From Roseovarius sp. (GTDB lineage: Bacteria > Pseudomonadota > Alphaproteobacteria > Rhodobacterales > Rhodobacteraceae), in NCBI GenBank assembly GCA_029212365.1, contig JARGOC010000014.1:1-64000 (forward strand): a stretch of 64,000 nucleotides of DNA. The letters run 5' to 3'. The position numbers and the translations under genes are program-made. Of the stretch, positions 27,872-36,465 are shown in pieces; within the stretch, counting starts at the first letter, position 1; each line of letters starts with the position of its first letter. Below the pieces are notes generated by a model. The model worked only from the letters and a program-made list of their open reading frames with translations. It did not search any database and was not told the origin of the DNA.

Positions 27872-29755
27872 ATGAATTTTTCCTCTGCGCAGGATGCACT
27901 GGATATTGAAAACGAAGTTTCTTGGGAAGAACGTGAGCGCCCCAAGACACTTTATCAAATGCTGGCCGAGACGGTAAAACGCTTTCCTGATCGCCCGGCG
28001 GTTAGCTATCAATTGCTGTCAGGTCCAACGGACAAGGCCGAAACCCTGACCTGGCAGCAATATCACGACCAGATTTGCCAGACCGCCAATATGTTCCGCG
28101 CAATGGGAGTGGGTGAAAACGATGTGGTGGCACTAGTGCTGCCCAACGCCACCGAAACCGCAGTGGCGTTGATCGCCGGGGCCGTTGCCGGCATTGTGAA
28201 CCCGATAAACCCGCTGCTGGAACCCGAGCAAATCGCGTCCATCCTGCGTGAGACCAACGCCAAAGTCGTGGTGACCCTGCGCGCCTTTCCCAAGACGGAT
28301 ATCGCCCAGAAAACTGCCGAGGCCGTCAAGGATGCACCCAATGTGCAAACCGTGCTTGAGGTTGATCTCAATCGTTATCTCAGCCCACCCAAAAGCTGGA
28401 TCGTGTCGCTGATCCGACCCAAAGTAGCGGTAGAGCATCATGCCAAGGTTTTGAATTTCTGCGACACGATGGCCAAATATGCCACCTCATTGGATTTTGA
28501 TGACAGTCCCGATGACCGCGTTGCAGCCTATTTTCATACTGGTGGCACCACCGGAATGCCCAAAGTGGCGCAACATCTTTATTCCGGCATGGTTTACAAT
28601 GGCTGGCTGGGCGGACGGCTGCTGTTTGATGAAAAAGACAGCGTCATGTGCCCCCTGCCGCTGTTTCACGTCTTTGCCGTGCACGTCATCCTGATGGCGA
28701 TGATCTATTCCGGCGCGCATGTGGTCTTCCCCACACCAGCCGGATATCGCGGTGACGGCGTTTTTGATAACTTTTGGAAGTTGCTGGAGCGGTGGAAAAC
28801 CACTTTTGTGATCACTGTGCCCACGGCCGTATCTGCCCTCATGCAGCGTGAAGTGGATGCGGATGTTTCAACCGTGAAAAACGCCTTTTCCGGGTCGGCA
28901 CCAATGCCGATGGAGCTGTTCAAGCGTTTTGAGGGCAGCACCGGCATTGCCGTGATCGAGGGCTACGGGCTGACCGAAGCCACCTGTCTGGTGGCGTGCA
29001 ATCCGCCCACGGGCGAAAAGAAGGTTGGCTCGGTTGGGGTGCCTTTGCCCTATACGGATGTGAAAATTTTGCTGGATGGTGAAAACGGCCCGGAAGACTG
29101 CGCAATTGATGAGATTGGCGAGATTTGCATCTCAAATCCTGGCATCTATACCGGCAATACCTATACCGAAGCGGACAAAAATGTTGGGCTGTATCACTAT
29201 CAAAAATACCTGCGCACTGGCGATCTGGGGCGCATAGATGGCGATGGCTATTTGTGGATTACGGGGCGCGCCAAAGATCTGATCATCCGCGGAGGTCACA
29301 ATATTGATCCCGCTGAGATCGAAGAGGCGCTGATGGCCCACCCCGCCGTCGCCATGGCAGGTGCCATTGGGCAACCCGATGCGCATGCTGGCGAAATCCC
29401 CTGCGTCTATGTGGAGCTGGTCGAAGGCGCAACGGCCACTGCTGAGGAGCTGCGTGCCTATTGCAAGGAACATGTGCATGAACGTGCGGCACATCCCCGG
29501 CATGTTGAAGTGCTGGATGAACTGCCCAAAACCGCCGTTGGCAAAGTGTTCAAACCCGATCTGCGCAAACGGGCGATCACCCGGATTTATAACGCTGCAT
29601 TGGAAGAGGCCGGCCTCAACGTCCGTGTCGCTCATATGATCGACAGCAAGAGGCGCGGACTTGTGGCGCAGCTTGAAAAAACCGGCGATGTGGACGAAGC
29701 GGCTGTTGCCCATGTGCTGGGCAACTTTGTGCGCCCTTGGGAATGGATGGCTTAG
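27872..29755 (+). CDS. Acyl-CoA synthetase (AMP-forming), FadD-like
   Basis: The 627-residue adenylate-forming enzyme has the P-loop YFHTGGTTGMPK near 220-231, the A5 motif EGYGLTEATCL, the A7-A8 region YLRTGDLGRIDGDGYLWITGR, and the catalytic-lysine motif LPKTAVGKVFKPDLRK near the C-terminus. It activates a carboxylic acid to its CoA thioester. A fatty-acid substrate is the likeliest guess, but the chain length is not readable. ATG 27872 is preceded by GGGAGG. It appears monocistronic. Confidence 0.85.
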   Translation: MNFSSAQDALDIENEVSWEERERPKTLYQMLAETVKRFPDRPAVSYQLLSGPTDKAETLTWQQYHDQICQTANMFRAMGVGENDVVALVLPNATETAVALIAGAVAGIVNPINPLLEPEQIASILRETNAKVVVTLRAFPKTDIAQKTAEAVKDAPNVQTVLEVDLNRYLSPPKSWIVSLIRPKVAVEHHAKVLNFCDTMAKYATSLDFDDSPDDRVAAYFHTGGTTGMPKVAQHLYSGMVYNGWLGGRLLFDEKDSVMCPLPLFHVFAVHVILMAMIYSGAHVVFPTPAGYRGDGVFDNFWKLLERWKTTFVITVPTAVSALMQREVDADVSTVKNAFSGSAPMPMELFKRFEGSTGIAVIEGYGLTEATCLVACNPPTGEKKVGSVGVPLPYTDVKILLDGENGPEDCAIDEIGEICISNPGIYTGNTYTEADKNVGLYHYQKYLRTGDLGRIDGDGYLWITGRAKDLIIRGGHNIDPAEIEEALMAHPAVAMAGAIGQPDAHAGEIPCVYVELVEGATATAEELRAYCKEHVHERAAHPRHVEVLDELPKTAVGKVFKPDLRKRAITRIYNAALEEAGLNVRVAHMIDSKRRGLVAQLEKTGDVDEAAVAHVLGNFVRPWEWMA

Positions 29756-29812
29756 GAAGGGGAAGGGGGCTATAATGGCAACATCCCATTTCTGGCCAAC
29801 CCTCAGCCGGAA

Positions 29813-30127
29813 ATGGACCTGTCAAACATACCCTCGCCCGAGGCCTTAACCAGCACCGATCAGACAGAGCAGACCCACACGCATTTTGCGACGGATGACG
29901 AAAGCATCCTGTCGGGCACCTAGGAGTGCGCGCCCTGCCGCGAGGATATTCCCGCCTATCCGGTGCACGAATTGATTACAATGGTGTCGGGCAAAATCAC
30001 CCTGACCCACCCCGATGGCACTGCCGAGCATTTAGGGGCAGGCGATACGTTTTTCATCTCCAAAGGCGCGCCTGTGGTTTGGGAAATCACCGAAACGCTG
30101 CGCAAGATATACATGATTGCGACTTAG
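29813..30127 (+). pseudogene. Small cupin-domain gene interrupted by an amber codon
   Basis: Frame 29813-30127 reads MDLSNIPSPEAL, then ILSGT, then a TAG at 29921, and continues ECAPCREDIPAYPVHELITM. It goes on with VSGKITLTHPDGTAEHLGAGDTFFISKGAPVVWEI and ends LRKIYMIAT. The downstream part is a clear cupin of the DUF861/ureidoglycine-hydrolase-like type. In relatives the stop position is normally Trp (GxWEC), so TGG to TAG explains it. A short frame from ATG 29775 (MATSHFWPTLSRK) may be the original start joined by a second shift. The gene is probably non-functional. Confidence 0.7.
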
Positions 30128-30194
30128 GCACTGTTTGATCAAGTTACGTCACTGCTTTGAGGGACTTAGCAACCTTCTTAAAGTTACATCGTTT

Positions 30195-30542
30195 CTAGGA
30201 AAAACTAGCTTCATAGGCAGCATAGCGCCCCGGGAATAGTTCTTCGTAAAGCGGGTTGCCTATGCCTAGGGCATCGACACGCAGTTCTACCTCATCGCCA
30301 AAATCGACCTCAAACAACACCACATCAACGCAGTCGATTTGAACAGTTCCATCAGTAGTGACAGTTAGCCCTATCCAACGTTTTATGGCAGGATCGTTAT
30401 CATTCTCAGCCGGAACGTTGGCTTGGAAAGCCCTAAAACCTTCATGTGGAATGAAGACACCTTCTGCACAACCCATAGGTGGATCACCGGCTTCTAAAGC
30501 AGAAAAACCTATAAGTTCACCGTCAAAGTGGATGTGAAACAT
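30195..30542 (-). CDS. Hypothetical protein (orphan)
   Basis: The 115-residue acidic protein starts MFHIHFDGELIGFSALEAGDPPMGCAEGVF. It has no signal peptide, membrane helix or motif that I recognise. It is more A+T-rich than leuA and the acyl-CoA synthetase beside it, which suggests later acquisition. It lies between the broken cupin gene and leuA, on the leuA strand but 111 bases downstream of its stop. Confidence 0.55.
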   Translation of the reverse strand: MFHIHFDGELIGFSALEAGDPPMGCAEGVFIPHEGFRAFQANVPAENDNDPAIKRWIGLTVTTDGTVQIDCVDVVLFEVDFGDEVELRVDALGIGNPLYEELFPGRYAAYEASFS

Positions 30543-30619
30543 GGCTTAACCTCAACTTTCCAACACCACTGATAGACCAGAGTTTGCCAAACCACCAAAG
30601 TACATTTGGGCTCAAGGCA

Positions 30620-30647
30620 GCCCTTCACCAGCTGTCCGGTGAAGGGC
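30620..30647 (-). terminator. Hairpin just after leuA
   Basis: A perfect 10-bp stem GCCCTTCACC/GGTGAAGGGC (30620-30629 with 30638-30647) lies seven bases beyond the leuA stop. There is no T-run on the minus strand, so it may be a weak terminator or a 3'-end stabiliser. Confidence 0.5.
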
Positions 30648-30653
30648 CATAGT

Positions 30654-32219
30654 TTAGGACACGTCCTTATACGAAATCTCGGCCTGATCATTGCCGGTTT
30701 TGCCCCGGCGCACCAACAGCCGGTTCAGCGCATGAACATAAGCCTTGGCCGAGGCCACGACCGTATCGGTGTCTGCTGACTGACCTGTTGCAATGCGCCC
30801 GTCTTCCTCAAGCCGAACCGTGACAGTTGCCTGCGCGTCGGTGCCCTCAGTTACCGCATGCACCTGGTACAGTGACAGGCGGGCCTGATTGGGGTGCAAC
30901 TCGCGCACCGCTTTGAACGTGGCATCCACCGGGCCATCGCCCTTTTGTGTTGCTGTGGCCTCAACCCCGTCGATGGCCATGACCAATGTCGCCTCAGCTG
31001 GGCCTCCGGTGCCACAACTCACGCTCAGGGATTTGATCACCAGATGGTTTGTCTCGCTCTCGTCGCCCGCCGTAACCAGGGCAATCAGATCGTCGTCATA
31101 GACTTCTTTCTTGCGGTCCGCCAATTCCTTGAAGCGCACAAAGACGTCGTTCAGTTGATTGTCGGCCAACTCATAACCCTGATCTTTCAGCTTGGATCGC
31201 AGTGCGGCCCGACCCGAGTGTTTGCCCATAACGATGTTGGTTTCGGACAGGCCCACATCCTCGGGGCGCATGATCTCAAACGTCTCGGCGTTTTTCAGCA
31301 TACCATCCTGATGGATGCCGCTTTCGTGGGCAAAGGCGTTTTTGCCAACGATGGCTTTGTTGAACTGCACATTGAAGCCCGACACAGCCGCCACGCGGCG
31401 GCTCAGGTTCATGATCTTGGTGGTGTCGATGCCTGTGTACCAGGGCATGATGTCGCCGCGCACTTTCATCGCCATTACCACCTCTTCCAGGGCGGTGTTG
31501 CCTGCGCGTTCGCCCAGACCGTTGATGGTGCACTCAATCTGGCGCGCCCCCCCGGCCACAGCCGCCAGAGAATTGGCCGTCGCCATGCCCAGATCATTGT
31601 GGCAATGGGTGGCAAAAATCACCTCATCGGCACCGGGAACGGTTTCGATCAACCCACGGATCAGATCAGCGCTTTCTACCGGTGCGGTATATCCCACTGT
31701 GTCGGGGATGTTGATGGTTGTTGCGCCGGCCTTGATGGCAATCTCAACGGTGCGGCACAGGTAATCCCATTCGGTGCGTGTGGCATCCATGGGTGACCAT
31801 TGCACATTGTCACACAGGTTGCGCGCATGGGTGACCGTGTCATGAATGCGCCCGGCCATTTCATCCTGTGTCAGATCAGGAATGGCGCGGTGCAAGGGGG
31901 ATGTGCCGATAAACGTGTGAATGCGCGGCCGGCGGGCGTGTTTGATGGCCTCCCAGCAGCGGTCGATGTCTTGCAAATTGGCCCGCGCCAGCCCGCAGAT
32001 CACCGATGTCTGCGCCGCTTTGGCGATCTCGCTCACCGCATTGAAATCACCTTCCGAGGCGATGGGAAATCCGGCCTCGATGATATCGACGCCCATATCA
32101 TCCAGCAGGCCTGCAATCTCCAGCTTTTCAGCATGGGTCATTGTGGCTCCGGGGGATTGTTCGCCATCGCGCAAGGTGGTGTCAAAAATAACCACTCGGT
32201 CTTTGTCTTGATCAGTCAT
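30654..32219 (-). CDS. leuA: 2-isopropylmalate synthase
   Basis: LeuA condenses acetyl-CoA with 2-oxoisovalerate, the first committed step of leucine synthesis. The 521-residue protein has the catalytic DTTLRDGEQSPG at about 13-24, the metal ligands of THCHNDLGMATANSL near 205, GLGERAGNTALEEV, and the C-terminal leucine-binding regulatory domain from about residue 390. Leucine feedback inhibition is known for the family. Upstream lies a leader peptide with a Leu-codon run, so transcription or translation is probably also attenuated by leucyl-tRNA supply. Confidence 0.95.
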   Translation of the reverse strand: MTDQDKDRVVIFDTTLRDGEQSPGATMTHAEKLEIAGLLDDMGVDIIEAGFPIASEGDFNAVSEIAKAAQTSVICGLARANLQDIDRCWEAIKHARRPRIHTFIGTSPLHRAIPDLTQDEMAGRIHDTVTHARNLCDNVQWSPMDATRTEWDYLCRTVEIAIKAGATTINIPDTVGYTAPVESADLIRGLIETVPGADEVIFATHCHNDLGMATANSLAAVAGGARQIECTINGLGERAGNTALEEVVMAMKVRGDIMPWYTGIDTTKIMNLSRRVAAVSGFNVQFNKAIVGKNAFAHESGIHQDGMLKNAETFEIMRPEDVGLSETNIVMGKHSGRAALRSKLKDQGYELADNQLNDVFVRFKELADRKKEVYDDDLIALVTAGDESETNHLVIKSLSVSCGTGGPAEATLVMAIDGVEATATQKGDGPVDATFKAVRELHPNQARLSLYQVHAVTEGTDAQATVTVRLEEDGRIATGQSADTDTVVASAKAYVHALNRLLVRRGKTGNDQAEISYKDVS

Positions 32220-32241
32220 GTCATGTCTCTTTTGAATTTAG

Positions 32242-32316
32242 TCCTAAGCATTTGGCGCGGTGCAGCACATCCCCTGAGCGGTCGCGCCTGAAGGCACGCT
32301 CAGAGGCGGCTTAGGA
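32242..32316 (-). promoter_or_regulatory. leuA leader RNA with alternative pairings (attenuator)
   Basis: The segment holding the last Leu codons (32309-32316) is perfectly complementary over 8 bp to 32242-32249, which lies just before the leuA ribosome site. Inside this loop, 32297-32306 (covering the leader stop codon) pairs with 32271-32280 over about 10 bp. A ribosome stalled on the Leu codons would block the first pairing. No T-run terminator is visible, so the switch may act on leuA translation or through Rho. This is inferred from complementarity only. Confidence 0.55.
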
Positions 32317-32386
32317 GTAGCAGGAGCGCAGCACTTTGGGCGCCAGTCGGGCGCTGAAAAGTGGCGATATGATCCTGCTTCATCAT
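32300..32386 (-). CDS. leuL: leuA leader peptide
   Basis: This 28-codon ORF is too short for ordinary gene calling. It starts ATG ATG and encodes a peptide ending AALLLLLSRL, with five consecutive leucine codons (CTC CTG CTA CTC CTA) and another Leu as its last residue. It lies 80 bases upstream of leuA on the same strand. The predicted promoter places the transcript start about two bases before the first ATG, so translation may be leaderless, as known for the rhizobial trp leader peptide. The role as a leucine-supply sensor is inferred. Confidence 0.75.
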   Translation of the reverse strand: MMKQDHIATFQRPTGAQSAALLLLLSRL

Positions 32387-32394
32387 GGGGGTCG

Positions 32395-32423
32395 ACTATA
32401 GGCGGGTGCTTTCAGCTTGAAAA
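32395..32423 (-). promoter_or_regulatory. Predicted leu promoter
   Basis: On the minus strand, TTTTCA (32418-32423) and TATAGT (32395-32400) are spaced by 17 bases. A transcript would begin near 32388, immediately before the leader peptide start codon. Confidence 0.6.
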
Positions 32424-32554
32424 CCCCCAAATTTTGGGGCGGCATGGCTTGAACCTGCAATCCGTCAGCACAAGTGAAGGACGCTGTTGCAATGGGCGGT
32501 TCGAGCAGGGGGCTGAGCGCGCGTAGTCAGATCATCGCACTCATGTCGGGGTGA

Positions 32555-34030
32555 TCAATTGGCGTTGGTGGCCGGGTCTGTTGTGGTTTCGGTGGCCTCA
32601 GGCTCAGGCTCAGCTTCAGGCTCTGGCGTATCTGTCTGGCTGGCCAGCGCACCGTTGGTCCAGGCACCGGTTGCCTCTTCGCCGGTGGCGTAACGCATCG
32701 TGCCTTCGCCCTGACGTTTGCCACGCAGGAACATGCCCTCGTAAATGTCGCCGTTGGTGTAGGTGGCCACACCCTGTCCGCTGATTTCGCCGCCATCCCA
32801 ATTGCCGGAGTATTTGAACCCATCGGGCATGGTGATTTCACCCTGACCGTGGCGTTGGCCAGCCATGAACTGACCTGCATAAACCGTGCCATCGGGGTAG
32901 GTGGCGGTTCCCATGCCATCGCGCTGGCCATCGGCCCAGCCGCCCTCATAGCGATAACCATCGGCATAGGTCATCACACCGGTTCCGTGGTTTTTGGCGT
33001 TTTGAAACTCGCCCTCATACGTCACCCCATTGGGATAGGTAGCAAGGCCAGTGCCGTGAATGACACCATTAACCCAGCCCCCTACATAAGTGGCCCCGTC
33101 AGCATAGGTGATCTTGCCTTCGCCATTGGCCAGATCTTCGCGGAACTCGCCCTCATAAACCGAGCCATCGGGATAAACCACGCGCCCCAGACCAGCGATA
33201 TTGCCCGCCACCCATTGGCCGACATATTTGTAACCATCGGTGCCCGTGAACGTGCCTTGCCCGTCACGCTGATCATCCTTGAACATGCCCTGATAGACAT
33301 CGCCGTTCTGATAGCTGACTTTGCCCTGACCCTCGCGGCGGCCACTGACCATTTCACCTTCATAAATATCACCATTGGGCTGCACCAGTTTGCCGGTGCC
33401 GTTGATCTGCCCGTCTTTCCACAAGCCGGTATAGATCAGCCCGTCAGGCATGGTGAGCGTGCCCTGACCCTCACGCGTGCCTTTGGCGACGTCGCCTTCA
33501 TAGATCGCGCCATCAGGATAGGTGATCTTGCCCGCGCCATCCTTGACCCCGTTCAGCCATGCGCCGTCATAGATGTACCCTCCCGGGCTTTGCATCCGGC
33601 CCTTGCCATGATGCATCGCATTCAGAAAACCGCCCTCATAGCGCACACCGTTGGCGTAAATGGCCACTCCGTCACCGGTGATCTTGCCATCGGCCCAGGC
33701 GCCTTCATAGGTACCACCATCGGTAAAGACGATCTTGCCCACACCGGCAGGTTTGCCCTTGGCAAATTCGCCCTCATAGACCGATCCGTTGGGAAAACGC
33801 GCCACACCTTTGCCGCGGATTTCACCATCTTCCCAGTCGCCGGTATATTGATACCCATTGGGCAGCGTATAAGTGCCGGTGCCATGCTGAAGCCCGTTTT
33901 TGAACGTGCCTTCATAAATGCCGCCATCGTCGTATTGCTTGGTCTTGACCTCGCCGTCCTGCGCATAGGCGATACCGCCCGCAAAGATGGCAACAGACAG
34001 TAAAACAGATTTCGCAAGCGATATGGTCAT
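32555..34030 (-). CDS. Exported MORN-repeat protein
   Basis: A signal peptide (SLAKSVLLSVAIFAGGIAYAQ) is followed by about 18 consecutive 23-residue MORN repeats of the form PNGxxYEGEWxxGxxxGxGxxTY, plus one degenerate copy. A Glu/Pro/Thr-rich tail follows (TPEPEAEPEPEATETTT). The repeats form an elongated beta-hairpin rod. Bacterial MORN proteins are poorly characterised. Here the signal peptide predicts a periplasmic or surface location. ATG 34030 is used because it begins the signal peptide. It is divergent from nadE. Confidence 0.85.
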   Translation of the reverse strand: MTISLAKSVLLSVAIFAGGIAYAQDGEVKTKQYDDGGIYEGTFKNGLQHGTGTYTLPNGYQYTGDWEDGEIRGKGVARFPNGSVYEGEFAKGKPAGVGKIVFTDGGTYEGAWADGKITGDGVAIYANGVRYEGGFLNAMHHGKGRMQSPGGYIYDGAWLNGVKDGAGKITYPDGAIYEGDVAKGTREGQGTLTMPDGLIYTGLWKDGQINGTGKLVQPNGDIYEGEMVSGRREGQGKVSYQNGDVYQGMFKDDQRDGQGTFTGTDGYKYVGQWVAGNIAGLGRVVYPDGSVYEGEFREDLANGEGKITYADGATYVGGWVNGVIHGTGLATYPNGVTYEGEFQNAKNHGTGVMTYADGYRYEGGWADGQRDGMGTATYPDGTVYAGQFMAGQRHGQGEITMPDGFKYSGNWDGGEISGQGVATYTNGDIYEGMFLRGKRQGEGTMRYATGEEATGAWTNGALASQTDTPEPEAEPEPEATETTTDPATNAN

Positions 34031-34199
34031 GAAAAGCCTCTGATGCCCCGGACCTGCCAAATCCGGCAGGTTGCGGGAAATCTAGTGGAGCTGAGCACCG
34101 CTGACAACGGGTTTTGCGCAGTGGCCGAGGGCAAATCGGCTTTCCCTTGCCGGGTGATCTGCTAAATCATGCTGTAAAGTTGAAAAGAGGCACTTCATT

Positions 34200-35858
34200 A
34201 TGGCCGATAGGTTCCGTCTGACACTGGCACAGTTGAATGCGACAGTGGGTGATATTGCGGGCAATGCCGCGTTGGCGCGATCCGCTTGGGATGCGGGGCG
34301 TGAGGCTGGTGCCGATATGGTGGCGCTGCCTGAGATGTTCATCACTGGCTACAATACCCAGGATCTGGTGATGAAGCCCGCGTTTCACCTTGATGCCATC
34401 GCCGCGATTGAGACGTTGGCGAAAGACTGCGCTGATGGGCCAACTTTGGCCATCGGTGGCCCTGCGCTGAAAGAGGGCAAGCTTTATAACGCCTATTACA
34501 TCCTCAAGAAGGGCGTGATCAGCGCCACAGTGCTGAAACACAATCTGCCAAACGAAACCGTGTTTGACGAGGTACGCCTCTATGATGCGGGGCCTCTGGG
34601 CGGGCCTTATGTGGTGGATGACGTGCGCATTGGCTCCCCTATTTGCGAAGACAGCTGGCACGAAGATGTGCCCGAAACACTGGCCGAAACGGGGGCTGAA
34701 TTTCTGCTCGTGCCCAATGGATCACCCTATTATCGCAACAAGATGGAGGTGCGCCAGAACCTGATGGTGGCCCGTGTGGTGGAAACCGAGCTGCCGCTGA
34801 TCTACCTCAATCTGGTGGGCGCACAGGATGATCTGGTATTTGACGGCGGTACATTTGTGCTGAACCCCGGTGGCGAGTTGGCCCTGCAAATGCCAGTGAT
34901 GGAAGAGGCGATCGCCCATCTTGATATGATCCGCACCGATTCCGGCTGGCGCGCCGAGCCGGGTGATCTGGCCAAACTGCCCAATGCCTATGAGCAGGAT
35001 TATCACGCCATGGTGCTGGGCCTGCGCGATTACCTGCGCAAAACCGGGTTCAAAAAGGTGTTGCTGGGTCTGTCGGGCGGGATCGACAGCGCAATTGTGG
35101 CCACCATCGCATCGGATGCTTTGGGCCCTGAAAACGTGCGCTGTGTCATGATGCCGTCGGAATACACGTCACAATCCTCGCTGGATGATGCCAAGGCGGT
35201 GGCCAAGGCGCTGGGCTGTCACTATGACATCATGTCCATCGCCGAGGGGCGCAATGCCATCACCAACACGCTGGCCCCGCTGATGGAAGGCACCAAACCC
35301 GACGTGACGGAGGAAAACATCCAATCGCGCCTGCGTGGGTTGCTGTTGATGGCACTGAGCAACAAATTCGGGGAAATGCTGCTGACCACGGGCAATAAAT
35401 CCGAAGTCGCCGTGGGGTATGCCACCATCTATGGCGATATGGCGGGCGGGTTTAACCCGATCAAAGACATGTATAAAACCCGCGTTTTTGAGGTGTGCCG
35501 CTGGCGCAATGCCCATCACCGCCCCTGGATGATGGCGCCGGCGGGGGAGATGATCCCGGTGAGCGTGATCGACAAACCGCCCTCGGCCGAGTTGCGCCCT
35601 GATCAAAAAGACAGTGATTCACTGCCCGATTACCCGGTGCTGGATGGCATTCTGGACATTCTGGTCGATCAGGACGGATCGATCGCAGAGTGCCTTGCGG
35701 CGGGTCACACCATTGAGGACGCCAAACGCGTGGAGCACCTGCTTTATATCTCGGAATACAAACGCTTTCAGTCGGCGCCCGGTACGCGGTTGTCCAAAAA
35801 AGCATTCTGGCTGGATCGGCGCTATCCGATTGCGAACCGCTGGCGCGATGACGGGTGA
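34200..35858 (+). CDS. nadE: Glutamine-dependent NAD+ synthetase
   Basis: The 552-residue enzyme makes NAD+ from deamido-NAD+ using glutamine as amide donor. The N-terminal nitrilase-type domain has its Glu in LPEMFITGY, Lys in LKHNLPN and Cys in SPICEDSW. The C-terminal synthetase domain has the ATP PP-loop LLGLSGGIDSAIV near 289-301 and LTTGNKSEVAVGYATIYGDMAGG. The ATG follows AAAAGAGG. The last 11 bases overlap the next gene. Confidence 0.95.
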   Translation: MADRFRLTLAQLNATVGDIAGNAALARSAWDAGREAGADMVALPEMFITGYNTQDLVMKPAFHLDAIAAIETLAKDCADGPTLAIGGPALKEGKLYNAYYILKKGVISATVLKHNLPNETVFDEVRLYDAGPLGGPYVVDDVRIGSPICEDSWHEDVPETLAETGAEFLLVPNGSPYYRNKMEVRQNLMVARVVETELPLIYLNLVGAQDDLVFDGGTFVLNPGGELALQMPVMEEAIAHLDMIRTDSGWRAEPGDLAKLPNAYEQDYHAMVLGLRDYLRKTGFKKVLLGLSGGIDSAIVATIASDALGPENVRCVMMPSEYTSQSSLDDAKAVAKALGCHYDIMSIAEGRNAITNTLAPLMEGTKPDVTEENIQSRLRGLLLMALSNKFGEMLLTTGNKSEVAVGYATIYGDMAGGFNPIKDMYKTRVFEVCRWRNAHHRPWMMAPAGEMIPVSVIDKPPSAELRPDQKDSDSLPDYPVLDGILDILVDQDGSIAECLAAGHTIEDAKRVEHLLYISEYKRFQSAPGTRLSKKAFWLDRRYPIANRWRDDG

Positions 35859-36354
35859 TCCGTTTGAAATCTACGCCCCAAAGGGCAGGGTTCTTGTGCT
35901 GGGGCTGCTTGGCGTTTTGATGACAGCGCTTTCAGCCCTGCCGGTGTTACTGGTTTGGAGCGGGCGCAGTGATCTGGATGAAATGCTGGTGATGTTGCCC
36001 ATCGGGGTGATTGGGCTGGTGTTTTTTGGCTTTGCCACTTTGACAGCGCTGTACCGGCTGTTTTCCCCCAGACCAATCATGCGCGTGGACGCGCACGGCA
36101 TTCACGTCTGGCGTTATCCATCGCTGAGTTGGCAGGCGTTTTCATATGCGGAGTCGGTCATCAGCTCGGGCGAGGTGATGCTGGTGCTAAACACCCATGA
36201 CGATGATGCCTATCGTGCTCGCATGATCTGGTATCGCCGTCTTTGGGCCAGAGCCAACGCGGCCCTTGTTGAGGGCGCGGTTTACCTGTCGCAACGCTTG
36301 TTGCCTGTGTCAGCCTCGGATTTGGCGCATCGGATCAATGAGATAGCCGACTGA
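35848..36354 (+). CDS. Membrane protein with PH-like tail (STM3941-type), translationally coupled to nadE
   Basis: The 168-residue protein has two hydrophobic helices (VLVLGLLGVLMTALSALPVLL and LPIGVIGLVFFGFATLTALY). A soluble domain follows: RVDAHGIHVWRYPSLSWQAFSYAES. This layout matches small STM3941-family proteins of unknown role. ATG 35848 lies inside the nadE 3' end, so translation is probably coupled. No reason for a link to NAD metabolism is visible beyond position. Confidence 0.65.
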   Translation: MTGDPFEIYAPKGRVLVLGLLGVLMTALSALPVLLVWSGRSDLDEMLVMLPIGVIGLVFFGFATLTALYRLFSPRPIMRVDAHGIHVWRYPSLSWQAFSYAESVISSGEVMLVLNTHDDDAYRARMIWYRRLWARANAALVEGAVYLSQRLLPVSASDLAHRINEIAD

Positions 36355-36410
36355 GGCGCAGCGACCTTCAGGCAAACGGAATGGCTGCGCCATGCATTGG
36401 TGCAAGAATG

Positions 36411-36463
36411 AGGGGCGCTGCCCCTCAAACTCCCCGGGATATTTTTGGCAAGAAGATGGGGGG
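36411..36463 (+). repeat. Intergenic repeat, copy 1
   Basis: GGGGCGC-TG-CCCC palindrome-like words, then CCCCGGGATATTTTTGGCAAGAAGA. The tail resembles sequences at 37921-37941 and 43430-43450, all between genes. From memory, such sequences are common in Rhodobacteraceae spacers. Confidence 0.5.
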
Positions 36464-36465
36464 CG

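Noticed and set aside
29921..29923. Programmed readthrough or a special amino acid at the cupin TAG
   Set aside because: Selenocysteine uses UGA, and nothing around this TAG suggests recoding. A Trp-to-stop point mutation is the simpler explanation.
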